NCBI RefSeq assembly: GCF_016908975.1
Contig: NZ_JAFBEX010000001.1
Span: forward strand, 248,001-312,000
Source of the DNA: Neobacillus cucumis
GTDB taxonomy: Bacteria > Bacillota > Bacilli > Bacillales > Cytobacillaceae
Length of the DNA stretch: 64,000 bases
Reading direction: 5' to 3'
Both the position numbers and the translations under genes were made by a program. Shown in pieces: positions 18,106 through 27,352 of this stretch; the first letter of the stretch is position 1, and each line of letters opens with the position of its first letter. The notes under the pieces are model-generated. The model ran no database searches and was not told the origin of the DNA. It was given only the letters and a program-made list of their open reading frames with translations.

Positions 18106-19581
18106 TTAAAAAATCGAAGCCAATTGAACGATCGCTAACGAGGCTAATTTAACTTTCTTATCTGTGGTATATAATTCAATCCCTGTACTTTTAGGATCAG
18201 GGAAGATTAAATCCGTGATCACCATTTGGCCATTGTTCGCAAAAATTTCGACGGATGAACTATCAACAAAAATTTGCAGTTTAATTCTATTATTTTCCGA
18301 CTTTAACGAAGCTCCATGCATACAAGGAAAATATTCGTTAAATTCAGTAACCCCCGAGTTAATCCGATTAACAAAAAGGAATTCATTTACAGCGTCATAT
18401 CCTATTTTGGTCTCGTTTGAATCAGAATTTCGAATTTTGATACCAAATTCTGTTGCCGACTGCAGTTCAAATTCAGCAATAATTTCTAAAAGATTTCCAC
18501 TAACGTCAACTGAAACATTTTTCTCTGGTTCAAGAATGAACTGATCCCATGACTGTTTTTCCCCTCTGATTTTTTCAAGCTCAGCCACTGGAGCTTGAAT
18601 AAGTCTAACGCCATCGGAGGTTTCTTTTAATGATAACTCCCTCGGAAGGGTCATGGCACTTCTCCACCCGACGGTTGGGGTTTCATTCGCATATTTCCAA
18701 TTACTCATCCAGCCAATAAAGAGCCGCCGTCCATCTTCATGTGGAATATCTGACCATGTTACTCCAGCATAATTATCTCTTCCATGGTCAAGCCAAAGAA
18801 CTGTGTCATCAGGGTTATCATTGGTAAACGAGATACCATCAAATTCACCGATAAAGTACTGTGTTCTTGAACCCTCGGCAAATGCAGTATCATTACCAAT
18901 ACTTACAATCATCACCCATTTGCTCGAATCCTTTTTTCCGTCAACCGGTAACTTAAAGATGTCAGGACACTCCCAGACACCAGCATGGGATCCAGCTTGA
19001 GCACCGAATTCACTAGCAAACTCCCAAGATATTAGGTTGTCTGAACTATAAAACCTTACATGGTTCCCCGCAGCCAGAACCATCATCCACTTATTCTTAT
19101 CCTCATGCCAAAATACTTTCGGATCACGGAAATCAGTGATAGATTCCTCCGTTAATACGGGATTCCCTTCATATTTAGTCCAAGTACGGCCATGATCCTT
19201 ACTATAGGCAAGACTCTGTCTCTGCCTTGATCGATCTGAATCCGGATATTGGTCAGCATGTGTAAAAATCGCTACTAGACCAGAAGCACCTTGAAAAAAT
19301 CCTGTTGAATCATTCCAATCAACTACCACACTGCCAGAAAAAATATCACCATGCCCGTCAGGTTCCAATGCGATAGGAAGGTGATCCCATTGGATTAAAT
19401 CCTTACTTACGGCATGGCCCCAATGCATCGGACCCCATGTTGTTCCGTAAGGATGATGCTGATAAAACAAATGGTACTCCCCGGCATAGTAAACCATCCC
19501 ATTTGGATCATTCATCCAGTTTGATTCCGGTGAGAAATGATACTGCGGACGAAATTTTTCTTTCACATCAATTTTATTCAT
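18106..19581 (-). CDS. Cytoplasmic GH32 beta-fructofuranosidase (fructan/sucrose hydrolase)
   Basis: A 491-aa GH32 enzyme without a signal peptide. The nucleophile motif WMNDPNG is near residue 22, FRDPKVF near 148 and the acid/base motif ECPDIF near 200. The C-terminal beta-sandwich ends with the conserved VDSSSVEIFANNG block. It sits six bases downstream of a fructokinase gene and behind an ABC importer, not a PTS. It most likely hydrolyses imported levan- or inulin-oligosaccharides (or sucrose) to free fructose, rather than sucrose-6-phosphate. The ribosome binding site is AGGAGA. Confidence 0.92.
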   Translation of the reverse strand: MNKIDVKEKFRPQYHFSPESNWMNDPNGMVYYAGEYHLFYQHHPYGTTWGPMHWGHAVSKDLIQWDHLPIALEPDGHGDIFSGSVVVDWNDSTGFFQGASGLVAIFTHADQYPDSDRSRQRQSLAYSKDHGRTWTKYEGNPVLTEESITDFRDPKVFWHEDKNKWMMVLAAGNHVRFYSSDNLISWEFASEFGAQAGSHAGVWECPDIFKLPVDGKKDSSKWVMIVSIGNDTAFAEGSRTQYFIGEFDGISFTNDNPDDTVLWLDHGRDNYAGVTWSDIPHEDGRRLFIGWMSNWKYANETPTVGWRSAMTLPRELSLKETSDGVRLIQAPVAELEKIRGEKQSWDQFILEPEKNVSVDVSGNLLEIIAEFELQSATEFGIKIRNSDSNETKIGYDAVNEFLFVNRINSGVTEFNEYFPCMHGASLKSENNRIKLQIFVDSSSVEIFANNGQMVITDLIFPDPKSTGIELYTTDKKVKLASLAIVQLASIF

Positions 19582-19587
19582 TATGAT

Positions 19588-20568
19588 TCAATTCTCCTGT
19601 TCATATAGAATTTGGTTGTCTCTTAATGCATTAATTTCTTCCACGGATGGCATAGCCGGGATCGCCCCCTTTTTCGTTGTTGCTAATGCTCCTACCGTAT
19701 TTGCAAATGATACCATTTGCTCTACATCTTCCAAACTCAAATTAGATAGCAAACGATTATTCTCAAGTATTTGATAAAGGATGCCCGCTAAAAAGGCATC
19801 GCCTGCACCTGTTGTATCGATTGACTCCACCTTATAACCACCGCATTTTCCTACTTTTTCTCCTAATCGAAAATAGCAACCCTCAGCCCCCATCGTAACA
19901 AAGATTAATTCGGTATGGTATTGTTTATAAATATAATCCGTTCCTGTATGAGGGTCTTTCGAGCCGGAGATAAATTCAAGCTCTTCTTCAGATATTTTTA
20001 AAACATTGGCATATTGTAAACCTACATTAAACATAGCCTTTGCATGACTTAAACTCTCCCAAAGATTCACTCTTAAATTAGGATCAAAAGAGATGAGATG
20101 ACCCTTTTCTTTCGCATACTTTATCGCCATTAAAGTGGCAGAAGCAGCAGGTTCGTGTGTCATTGATATCGACCCGAAATGGAAGATACGCGTATGATCT
20201 AATAACTCTAGATTGACTTCTTGCTCCTTTAACATCATATCCGCCCCAGGATTACGATAAAAACTGAAAGACCGATCCCCTTGTTCATCTAAATGTACAA
20301 AAGCTAGTGTTGTATTTGTCTCATTCGAGAACACAAGACCCTTCATGTTGATGTTATTTCTCCCTAGAACAGAATGTAAATAATGACCAAACTGATCATT
20401 ACCTACCTTACCAATAAACGCAGTTTTTTTTCCTAACTTAGCTAGTGCTGCAAGAACGTTTGCTGGGGCTCCTCCTGGATTCCTTTCAAACTGAACTTCA
20501 CCACTTTCTGATTTACCTGCTGGCGTAAAGTCTATCAATAATTCACCCACTGCCGTTACATCGAACAT
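19588..20568 (-). CDS. PfkB family carbohydrate kinase (fructokinase)
   Basis: A 326-aa ribokinase-fold sugar kinase. The N-terminal signature RNPGGAPANVLAALAKLG and the C-terminal ATP/anion-hole motif DTTGAGDAFLAG (about residues 248-259) are intact. It is followed six bases later by the GH32 gene, so the pair turns imported fructosides into fructose and then fructose-6-phosphate. Its start has AGGTGAG upstream. A hairpin separates it from the binding-protein gene. Confidence 0.9.
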   Translation of the reverse strand: MFDVTAVGELLIDFTPAGKSESGEVQFERNPGGAPANVLAALAKLGKKTAFIGKVGNDQFGHYLHSVLGRNNINMKGLVFSNETNTTLAFVHLDEQGDRSFSFYRNPGADMMLKEQEVNLELLDHTRIFHFGSISMTHEPAASATLMAIKYAKEKGHLISFDPNLRVNLWESLSHAKAMFNVGLQYANVLKISEEELEFISGSKDPHTGTDYIYKQYHTELIFVTMGAEGCYFRLGEKVGKCGGYKVESIDTTGAGDAFLAGILYQILENNRLLSNLSLEDVEQMVSFANTVGALATTKKGAIPAMPSVEEINALRDNQILYEQEN

Positions 20569-20595
20569 GTCTACTCACCTAACTTTATAAAAACT

Positions 20596-20628
20596 AAGCC
20601 GAACAGAAACGAAATTCTGTTTCGGCTT
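20596..20628 (-). terminator. Intra-operon attenuator hairpin
   Basis: On the minus strand AAGCCGAAACAGAA pairs with TTTCTGTTCGGCTT, followed by TTAGTTTTTAT. It lies between the highly expressed type of gene (binding protein) and the kinase/GH32 genes, and probably sets their ratio. Confidence 0.55.
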
Positions 20629-20662
20629 GGAAGGTCATTCTTTAATTTAATAATTTACTAAC

Positions 20663-22297
20663 TTATTCCCCAGCATTATACTTATCTAGAGCTTTTTGTT
20701 TAATGTCTAATAGTTTTGGAAGTCCGTTTTTGTCCAATTGTTTTAAATAGTCGTCCCATTGTTTTTCAATACCGCCTTTTAAAATCCATTCCGCTTTCTT
20801 TCTTTCCACATATGGTTTTACCACTGTCTCTAGTTGTGTTAATTGATCTTGATTGTCTTTACTTAAGAAAATTGGTGGATAATTATAGGTTGCTTTCATA
20901 AAGGGAACATATATTTTATGCAAGATATCAAGTCTCCAAGCAGCATCATCTGGCATGGTCGTTACCGTTCCATAGTAGTTATTTAAAACGGCCAAAGGTC
21001 CATCAACATTTGTTTTTTGTCTTATATCCCAAGGTGAAGCGGAACCAAGCGGTAAATGTTTTAGAGAACCATTGCTGGTAAGTTCAAAGATATTTTGTTG
21101 CTTCTTATCTCCATAAGTACCCCAGTTATTTTGTACAGATTGAATTGGTTCATAAGCCTTGTCAATCCATTTTGCTGTTAATTCAAGATTCTTGTTTGCA
21201 CTTGTAACGACCATTCGGCCCCTATCAAAACCATATCCATTGGTCCTTGCTACATTGATCTGCCCATCTGGTCCTTTTAATGGCGGAAGTGGAACATAAT
21301 CTTCATTATTACCAGAAATATTGGCTCTGTCCCACGTAAAGTATAAGCCGTAGCGACCGTTTTTCCCTTTGGCCACATACGTATTCCAATCTTGCGTAAA
21401 GGCCTCCTTATCGATTAAACCCTTTTGTTGAAGCTGGTGAAGCCATTCAATTCCCTTTTTATATCCCTCTTGGTTTGCTGTATACATGACTTTCTTATCT
21501 TCTGATACTACATAATGATCATAGTTATCGCCTGATCCGAAGGCACCTAAGAGCATAGCCGGATCTTCACCGCCATGGTTGATCATGAACGACATCGGAA
21601 TGATATCATTTTTCCCCTCAGGCTTCTTTTCTTTAAACGCAATTAAGACTTTTTCTAACTCATCAGTAGTTGTCGGCATTTTTAAACCTAACTCATCTAA
21701 CCATTTCTTATTAATCCAAGGTATGTCATCTAACGCTTGAATCGCTTCTTTCCCACTGCCAAGTTCCTCTATCCATGGGAAGGAATAGATATGTCCATCC
21801 GAAGCAGTGATTAATTTTTTATATTCCGGACGAGTATCTAGAACTTTCTTTAAATTTGGCATATATTTATCAATTAGTGTTTCTACAGGGACAATAACTC
21901 CTTGTTTGGCGTATCTCAGAATATCATTATCACTTAAGCCAGCATGAAAAACGGCATCCGGTAGATCACCACTAGCAAGCTCCAAGTTTCTTTTATCTCC
22001 AAATTGTTCCCAAGGATAATTCGTCCAATCGATATGAACATTTGTATCTTTTTCTACTCTTTTCCAAATTAATTTATCATTTGGATCCTTTGGCGCAATT
22101 GGTGAACTTTGTGTTAAAAATTTAAGTGTCACCTTTTTATCTAATGGAAAATTGATATTTTTCAGTTCATACTTTGGTGATGAATTGGCCCCATCTGCCT
22201 CTTTTTTCGAACTGGCGGAATTCGAACAACCTGAAGCTAGTAAACTTGTAATGAGCGCTGCTGTTATTAAAAAACTCATCTTTTTCTTTTTCTTCAT
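20663..22297 (-). CDS. Extracellular sugar-binding lipoprotein (LipO/YtcQ-like) of ABC importer
   Basis: A 544-aa lipoprotein with lipobox LASGC (Cys at about residue 24) and the long family-1 binding-protein layout found with LplB/LplC-type permeases (about 540 aa rather than 420). It is third in the operon permease - permease - binding protein. The genomic context (fructokinase, two GH32 enzymes) suggests fructo-oligosaccharides as ligand; this is inference. Its ribosome binding site is GGGGTGA. Confidence 0.9.
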   Translation of the reverse strand: MKKKKKMSFLITAALITSLLASGCSNSASSKKEADGANSSPKYELKNINFPLDKKVTLKFLTQSSPIAPKDPNDKLIWKRVEKDTNVHIDWTNYPWEQFGDKRNLELASGDLPDAVFHAGLSDNDILRYAKQGVIVPVETLIDKYMPNLKKVLDTRPEYKKLITASDGHIYSFPWIEELGSGKEAIQALDDIPWINKKWLDELGLKMPTTTDELEKVLIAFKEKKPEGKNDIIPMSFMINHGGEDPAMLLGAFGSGDNYDHYVVSEDKKVMYTANQEGYKKGIEWLHQLQQKGLIDKEAFTQDWNTYVAKGKNGRYGLYFTWDRANISGNNEDYVPLPPLKGPDGQINVARTNGYGFDRGRMVVTSANKNLELTAKWIDKAYEPIQSVQNNWGTYGDKKQQNIFELTSNGSLKHLPLGSASPWDIRQKTNVDGPLAVLNNYYGTVTTMPDDAAWRLDILHKIYVPFMKATYNYPPIFLSKDNQDQLTQLETVVKPYVERKKAEWILKGGIEKQWDDYLKQLDKNGLPKLLDIKQKALDKYNAGE

Positions 22298-22334
22298 GAT
22301 CTTTCACCCCATTTAATAGTTTAAAATTAATTTT

Positions 22335-23219
22335 TTAACCCTTTATTGAACCCACCATTACTCCTTTTTCAAAGTACTTTTGGAAGAATGGATAGATTAT
22401 GATTAGCGGCAAACTGGAGATGACAATACTTGAATACTTTACCATCTCCGCAATTTGCTGCAGCTGAGCTGTGTTTTGTGCGTCTTGAATCATGCCAGGT
22501 CTAGGCTGCATTTGAACAAGAATTGATCGAAGGACAATTTGTAAAGGCTGTAAATTCTCGCTTTTTAAATAAATCATGGCATCAAAATAAGAATTCCACT
22601 GTGCGACAAATTGATATAACACTAATACAGCTATGATTGGTTTACTTAGTGGAAGCAATATTTTAAAGAAAAACTGGATTTCTGATGTACCGTCAACAAT
22701 AGCGGCTTCTCGTAATTCATCTGGGATGCCTTGAAAGTAGGCTCTTGCTAAAATAATGTTCCATACATTTACAGCTCCTGGTAATAAAATGGCCCAAATC
22801 GTATCCAGCATATTTAAATTTTTGACTAGCAGATACGTTGGGATTAATCCCCCGCCAAAAAACATCGTAATAATAAAGAGAGTCATCATCAGTTTTCTGC
22901 CGACAAAATCCTTCCTTGATAATGGATAAGCGGCGAATAACGTGATTGTAACTGAAATAATCGAAAAAGCAGTGGAGTAAAAAAGTGAATTCCTAAAACC
23001 TATTAATAGTGATCCATCTTTAAATACTCGTAAGTATCCCTGAAGTGTCCATTTGGATGGATTAAGGGTAATCCCACTGTTTAACAAAGTTGCTGGATTT
23101 GTAAACGATGCCAAAATGACATAAATTAATGGGATTAAAATAGCAAATACGATTAAGGTCAGGATAATCCCGTTTGTTGTTAAGATGGCTTTATCAGCCC
23201 TCGTTTGATGCTTAAACAT
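22335..23219 (-). CDS. Carbohydrate ABC transporter permease (LplC/YtcP type)
   Basis: A 294-aa six-helix CUT1 permease with the EAA loop ELREAAIVDGTSEIQFFFKI near residue 190. The start is placed at 23219 (MFKHQT) because the earlier in-frame ATG lies within the GGAGGTG ribosome binding site that serves this one. It follows its partner permease closely and precedes the binding protein. Confidence 0.9.
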   Translation of the reverse strand: MFKHQTRADKAILTTNGIILTLIVFAILIPLIYVILASFTNPATLLNSGITLNPSKWTLQGYLRVFKDGSLLIGFRNSLFYSTAFSIISVTITLFAAYPLSRKDFVGRKLMMTLFIITMFFGGGLIPTYLLVKNLNMLDTIWAILLPGAVNVWNIILARAYFQGIPDELREAAIVDGTSEIQFFFKILLPLSKPIIAVLVLYQFVAQWNSYFDAMIYLKSENLQPLQIVLRSILVQMQPRPGMIQDAQNTAQLQQIAEMVKYSSIVISSLPLIIIYPFFQKYFEKGVMVGSIKG

Positions 23220-23243
23220 ACCTCTCACCTCCATCTAGTAGAT

Positions 23244-24215
23244 TTATATACCTTCTCCTTCGTTTAACCGTTTTACGATTTGGTTAACGCTGATTAGTAA
23301 AATGACATTAATCACAGCGTTGAAAAGCCCAATTGCAGTTGAGTAACCATAGTCCCCCATCTGCAAGCCAATTTTATAAACATAGGTTGGCAATATTTCA
23401 GATGTAGGAAGGTTCATTGATGTTTGCAATAAATAAGCTTTTTCAAACCCAAGGCTCATGATGTTTCCGGCAGCTAAAATAAATTGAATCACCATAATCG
23501 GTTTAATCGTTGGCAAATCGATATGACGTATTTGCTTCAATATATTAGCTCCATCTATTTTTGCAGCATCAATTAAGTCTTGGCTTACATTGGAAAGCGC
23601 TGCTAAATAAACAATCGAGGCCCAACCTGCAAATTGCCAAATATCACTTATAATATAGATCGACCTAAAATAACTAGGTTCTGTCATGAAAGAGATACTG
23701 TCTCCACCCAAAAAAGTGATGAATCGATTAACAGGTCCAACCGGTGATAGGAAAATAAAAACGATCCCGACTACCACAACGACTGAAATAAAATTTGGAG
23801 CATATAAGACTAATTGAATATTTTTCTTAATGGACACTCTTTTAATTCGATGAATCATAAGTGCTAGAATAATAGGTACAGGAAAGCCAAATATTAATCC
23901 AAAGGCACTTAATTTTAGGGTGTTCTTTAAGAGATCCATAAAATCTGGGGTGCTCATAAATTTCTCGAAATTCTTCCATCCAATCCACGGACTCCCCATA
24001 ATTCCTTGTAGTGGATTAAAATCTTTGAAGGCAATTATGGCTCCGTACATGGGTACGTATTTAAAAACAATAAGCAGGATTAAGGCTGGAAGAACAAGGA
24101 GATATAATTGATAATTGGTCTTCATATACTTTAAATTCCTCGACATTTTGGTGCCCACTTCTGCTTTCCTTATTTCGTTTGAACCATTCTCTACCTTTTG
24201 GTATATCTGTTCCAC
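23244..24215 (-). CDS. Carbohydrate ABC transporter permease (LplB/YteP type)
   Basis: A 323-aa permease, first gene of the fructan import operon. It has an N-terminal cytoplasmic tail of about 35 residues, six hydrophobic segments, and the EAA loop LIDAAKIDGANILKQIRHID near residue 215. It starts with GTG at 24215 behind AGGAGGAA. A perfect cre match lies 112 bp upstream and a strong terminator separates it from the preceding operon, so this operon has its own CcpA-sensitive promoter. Confidence 0.9.
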   Translation of the reverse strand: MEQIYQKVENGSNEIRKAEVGTKMSRNLKYMKTNYQLYLLVLPALILLIVFKYVPMYGAIIAFKDFNPLQGIMGSPWIGWKNFEKFMSTPDFMDLLKNTLKLSAFGLIFGFPVPIILALMIHRIKRVSIKKNIQLVLYAPNFISVVVVVGIVFIFLSPVGPVNRFITFLGGDSISFMTEPSYFRSIYIISDIWQFAGWASIVYLAALSNVSQDLIDAAKIDGANILKQIRHIDLPTIKPIMVIQFILAAGNIMSLGFEKAYLLQTSMNLPTSEILPTYVYKIGLQMGDYGYSTAIGLFNAVINVILLISVNQIVKRLNEGEGI

Positions 24216-24326
24216 AATTGCTTCCTCCTCTCAGGGGTATTTTCTTCTTCTGACTTTACTTTAACAAAATGACTCCTATGAATATTTCAATATTTTCGGA
24301 TTAAGGTATTTAATATCTTCGGCACT

Positions 24327-24341
24327 TTGAAATCGGTTACA
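24327..24341. promoter_or_regulatory. cre site (CcpA) of the fructan ABC operon
   Basis: TTGAAATCGGTTACA matches the consensus WTGNAANCGNWNNCW at every defined position. It lies upstream of the permease gene at 24215, just below the terminator of the sensor operon. Confidence 0.7.
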
Positions 24342-24354
24342 CTTGAACAAATAA

Positions 24355-24383
24355 TAAAAAAACCTCTAGTTTTGAACTAGAGG
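24355..24383 (-). terminator. Intrinsic terminator of the kinase/regulator/binding-protein operon
   Basis: CCTCTAGTT/AACTAGAGG, 9 perfect base pairs with a 3-base loop, followed on the minus strand by TTTTTTTATTATT. It lies directly downstream of the binding protein 24391-25722. Confidence 0.85.
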
Positions 24384-24390
24384 ATACTTT

Positions 24391-25722
24391 TTATGGATTC
24401 TGTATTTGTTTTAAACTAGTGTTAATTTTCTCCACCGCTTCCTTTGCAGAAGCCCCTACATCATTTCCGCCAAGTCCAACTTCTTCAAATAAGGTCTTTA
24501 GGGCGTCGCTGATCACAGGATAAGCCGGGGTAACCGGGCGGTTTTTAGAAAATTTTTGCGTTTGTTGCAAAAAGATATTTTTAGGATATTGATTAAATTC
24601 AGGAAAGTCTTTAGCAACAGAGTACCTAGCAGGTATATCACCCGTTTCCTTCACATACATTTTTATCCCTTCATAACTTGTAACATACTTGATAAACTCC
24701 CAAGCTTCGGTTGAATTTTTAGTTTTGGAGGAGATACCGAGGGCCCAGCCTCCATTTGGAACAACCTGGTACTTCTCTTTTGGCAAAGGGGCAACCCCAA
24801 AATCTTCGCCTAATTTAAATTTGGAATTATTCTCCAGATCCTTCAATGTCCAAGATCCAAGAACAGTCATCGCGAGCTTCCCTGATATAAATGGGTCTGG
24901 CGGTAATTCAAAACCGGCCACTTTATTTTTATAATATAAATCTTGATAAAATTGCAGGGCTTTTAAAGCCTCTTTTGAATCCAAATACCCGCTTGCAGTT
25001 GTTCCATCTGGACTTAGCACGTCCGCTCCAAACTGCCAAAGGAGAGGCATTTTAAAATAAGCAGGAGACTCGCCATCATTAAAGCCCTGTGCTGGATCAA
25101 TCCCATAAACTCCCTTTTCAGGATGGGTTAGTTTTTTGGCAATCTGCAGCACTTCCTCCCATGTCATTGGCTTATTGGGATCGCCTGAAGGAAGAGGTAT
25201 GCCTGCATTTTTAAAAAGCCGCTTATTATAAAATAATGCAATACTAGATTCAACGAGAGGAGCCAAGTAAATGGCACCCTGAAAACTCATTCCTTTTAAT
25301 GTCGATTCAGGGATATCCTCAATATGTCCCTCTTTTCTCATATATGAATCTAGTGATAATAAGGAACCTGTATTGGCATAAAGGGCCAAGGTCGGGCTGT
25401 CAATTGTCAGCACATCCGGAGGGTTTCCAGTGGCCAGCTCGGTTCGCAGTCTTATCTCATAATCACTATAAGGAAATGATTTCATATGGACTTTAATACC
25501 AGGATGAGCCGCTTCAAAAGAAGAAACTAATTTTTCATATGCTTTATTTTCTGCTGCGTTTCCATTATTGCGCCAGAAGGTTAGCACGATTGGGTTTGTT
25601 TTATTTCGTTTTTCAACATTTTCTGATTTACTGCTAGAGAATGTATCAAAAAAAGATAGCACATACAAGGAACTACTTATAAATAAAATGGCAAAAATAA
25701 TCAAAGATAACCATTTTTTCAT
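24391..25722 (-). CDS. Membrane-anchored extracellular sugar-binding protein in a two-component operon
   Basis: A 443-aa family-1 solute-binding protein. The hydrophobic N-terminus (residues 5-27) has no lipobox Cys, so it is probably held by an uncleaved membrane segment or released by signal peptidase I. It follows the histidine kinase and response regulator in the same direction with no permease of its own, and a strong terminator follows it. It could be the ligand-binding partner of the sensor kinase, or feed the ABC permeases downstream, which already have their own binding protein (20663). The ribosome binding site is GTGAGGAAA. Confidence 0.85.
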   Translation of the reverse strand: MKKWLSLIIFAILFISSSLYVLSFFDTFSSSKSENVEKRNKTNPIVLTFWRNNGNAAENKAYEKLVSSFEAAHPGIKVHMKSFPYSDYEIRLRTELATGNPPDVLTIDSPTLALYANTGSLLSLDSYMRKEGHIEDIPESTLKGMSFQGAIYLAPLVESSIALFYNKRLFKNAGIPLPSGDPNKPMTWEEVLQIAKKLTHPEKGVYGIDPAQGFNDGESPAYFKMPLLWQFGADVLSPDGTTASGYLDSKEALKALQFYQDLYYKNKVAGFELPPDPFISGKLAMTVLGSWTLKDLENNSKFKLGEDFGVAPLPKEKYQVVPNGGWALGISSKTKNSTEAWEFIKYVTSYEGIKMYVKETGDIPARYSVAKDFPEFNQYPKNIFLQQTQKFSKNRPVTPAYPVISDALKTLFEEVGLGGNDVGASAKEAVEKINTSLKQIQNP

Positions 25723-25759
25723 CTACATTTCCTCACCTTCCTGCTTAAAAAAATCAAAC

Positions 25760-27352
25760 TTATGAATCTAGTGAGTTTCGGAACTCAACAGGGGTTTGTC
25801 CAAAATACTTTTTAAAAACGGTACTAAAATACCCTGAGTTAGAAAAGCCAGTCAAGTTTGCCACATCAATGATTTTAAGCTCTTTATCTTTAAGGAACTG
25901 CCGAGCCTTCTGTAGTCTTAATTGAACAAGATAATCGCTGAAATTCTGTCCAACAGTATGTTTAAACGTTTCAGATAAATGTGCACTATTGATATGAAAG
26001 AGTTCCGATAGCATGGAAAGGGAAATTTCATTTGCGTAATGCTGTTCCAAATATTGCTGAACACTTGCTACGATAACTTTTCCGTTTGAAAAACGCGCTA
26101 CATGGACCTTCTCGATAATTAGCTTCGCTAATTGAAGAAGATGCTCGATTACTTTAGTTTGCGAATTGAGTTCCCAAATGCTTTGCTGACAATTCCACAT
26201 TCCCCTTTGAAAATCATTTGTTTCGATATTATATTTCCTTGCGAGTGAGCCTAACAAAAATAACACTCGATTAGCCGCAAAGGTAAAGGACATAATTGAG
26301 TGGTTTCGGTTCCCTTCCAATAAAATGTATATATTTTCTTTAAATACCTCGTAATTGACACTTTCAATTCCATTAGTTAACTTTCTTTCAATCTCGGGTG
26401 AAAACTCAAATACTTCTTCTTTTACATTCGACCCATCCAATACCTGTGATTGTGAGCCGAGTTGGCTTTGGCTCCATGCAAGTAAACTCGAAATATAACC
26501 AGTCTTAAAATTTGTAATTCCACAAGTCACATTTCCAATTCCTACAACCGTTTCTAATTTCAAGAGTCTCTTAACCGTCTGTTGTATTTCCTTTACTAGT
26601 CTTGAAGGACTGTCTCTATTGTCGGAATCGAGAACCTGTAAAAATTGAATCATATTTGCATAACTAGGGTCATAAAACGAATACGTTTTGGGATGATCTT
26701 TTGCAATTTCTTTACATAACATCTGAAAGGGAAGCCATAGTTCCTTTAATCGATTCGGATTGTATTCTTTTTCTCTTATTTCTACCGTAACAAATTGTAC
26801 TTCTCCTTCTTCATTTACAAGATCTTCTAACTGCAATTGGCGCAATCTCTCTGTTACCATGTTTAGCTCTAGCCATTCCTCTTTTACAAGGTAGAGTAAA
26901 TATTGCTCCTGAACTTCTTGAAGCTGAGAATGAACAAGCCTGCGCAATCGAGCCGATTCTGCTTGGATCCGCTTCTCTTCTTCCACTTCCTTACGAATCT
27001 TACTCAATACCTCTATTAATTCATCAGGGGCAACGGGTTTCAACAAGTAGTCTTTTACCCCTTCTTTCAATGAACCTCTTACATATTCAAAATCAGAATA
27101 ACCCGATAAAACAACTACCCTTACGTTCGGAAATTCTTGTTGACAACGTTTCGCTAATTCAATTCCATCCATAATCGGCATCCTCATATCCGTAATAACC
27201 AAATCGATATTCAAATACCGAAGCAATTCAAGCGCTTCTACTCCATTGTAGGCCTCTCCAACTATTTGGAATCCTTCTTCTTCCCAGTTCACTTTCATTC
27301 GTAAGCCTTTACGAATCTGAATCTCATCATCTGTGATGATTACCTTCAACAT
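25760..27352 (-). CDS. YesN-type response regulator (REC + AraC HTH)
   Basis: A 530-aa regulator. The receiver domain (residues 1-120) has the phospho-acceptor Asp in LVITDMRMPIMDG near residue 54 and the conserved Lys in YLLKPV. A long linker (about 125-420) follows, then an AraC-type double helix-turn-helix (about 430-530; LSMLSELFHINSAHLSETFK and KIIDVANLTGFSNSGYFSTV). The start at 27352 matches the receiver N-terminus and has GGGGTGA upstream. It overlaps the kinase gene by 26 bases. It probably activates the fructan importer operon downstream. Confidence 0.9.
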   Translation of the reverse strand: MLKVIITDDEIQIRKGLRMKVNWEEEGFQIVGEAYNGVEALELLRYLNIDLVITDMRMPIMDGIELAKRCQQEFPNVRVVVLSGYSDFEYVRGSLKEGVKDYLLKPVAPDELIEVLSKIRKEVEEEKRIQAESARLRRLVHSQLQEVQEQYLLYLVKEEWLELNMVTERLRQLQLEDLVNEEGEVQFVTVEIREKEYNPNRLKELWLPFQMLCKEIAKDHPKTYSFYDPSYANMIQFLQVLDSDNRDSPSRLVKEIQQTVKRLLKLETVVGIGNVTCGITNFKTGYISSLLAWSQSQLGSQSQVLDGSNVKEEVFEFSPEIERKLTNGIESVNYEVFKENIYILLEGNRNHSIMSFTFAANRVLFLLGSLARKYNIETNDFQRGMWNCQQSIWELNSQTKVIEHLLQLAKLIIEKVHVARFSNGKVIVASVQQYLEQHYANEISLSMLSELFHINSAHLSETFKHTVGQNFSDYLVQLRLQKARQFLKDKELKIIDVANLTGFSNSGYFSTVFKKYFGQTPVEFRNSLDS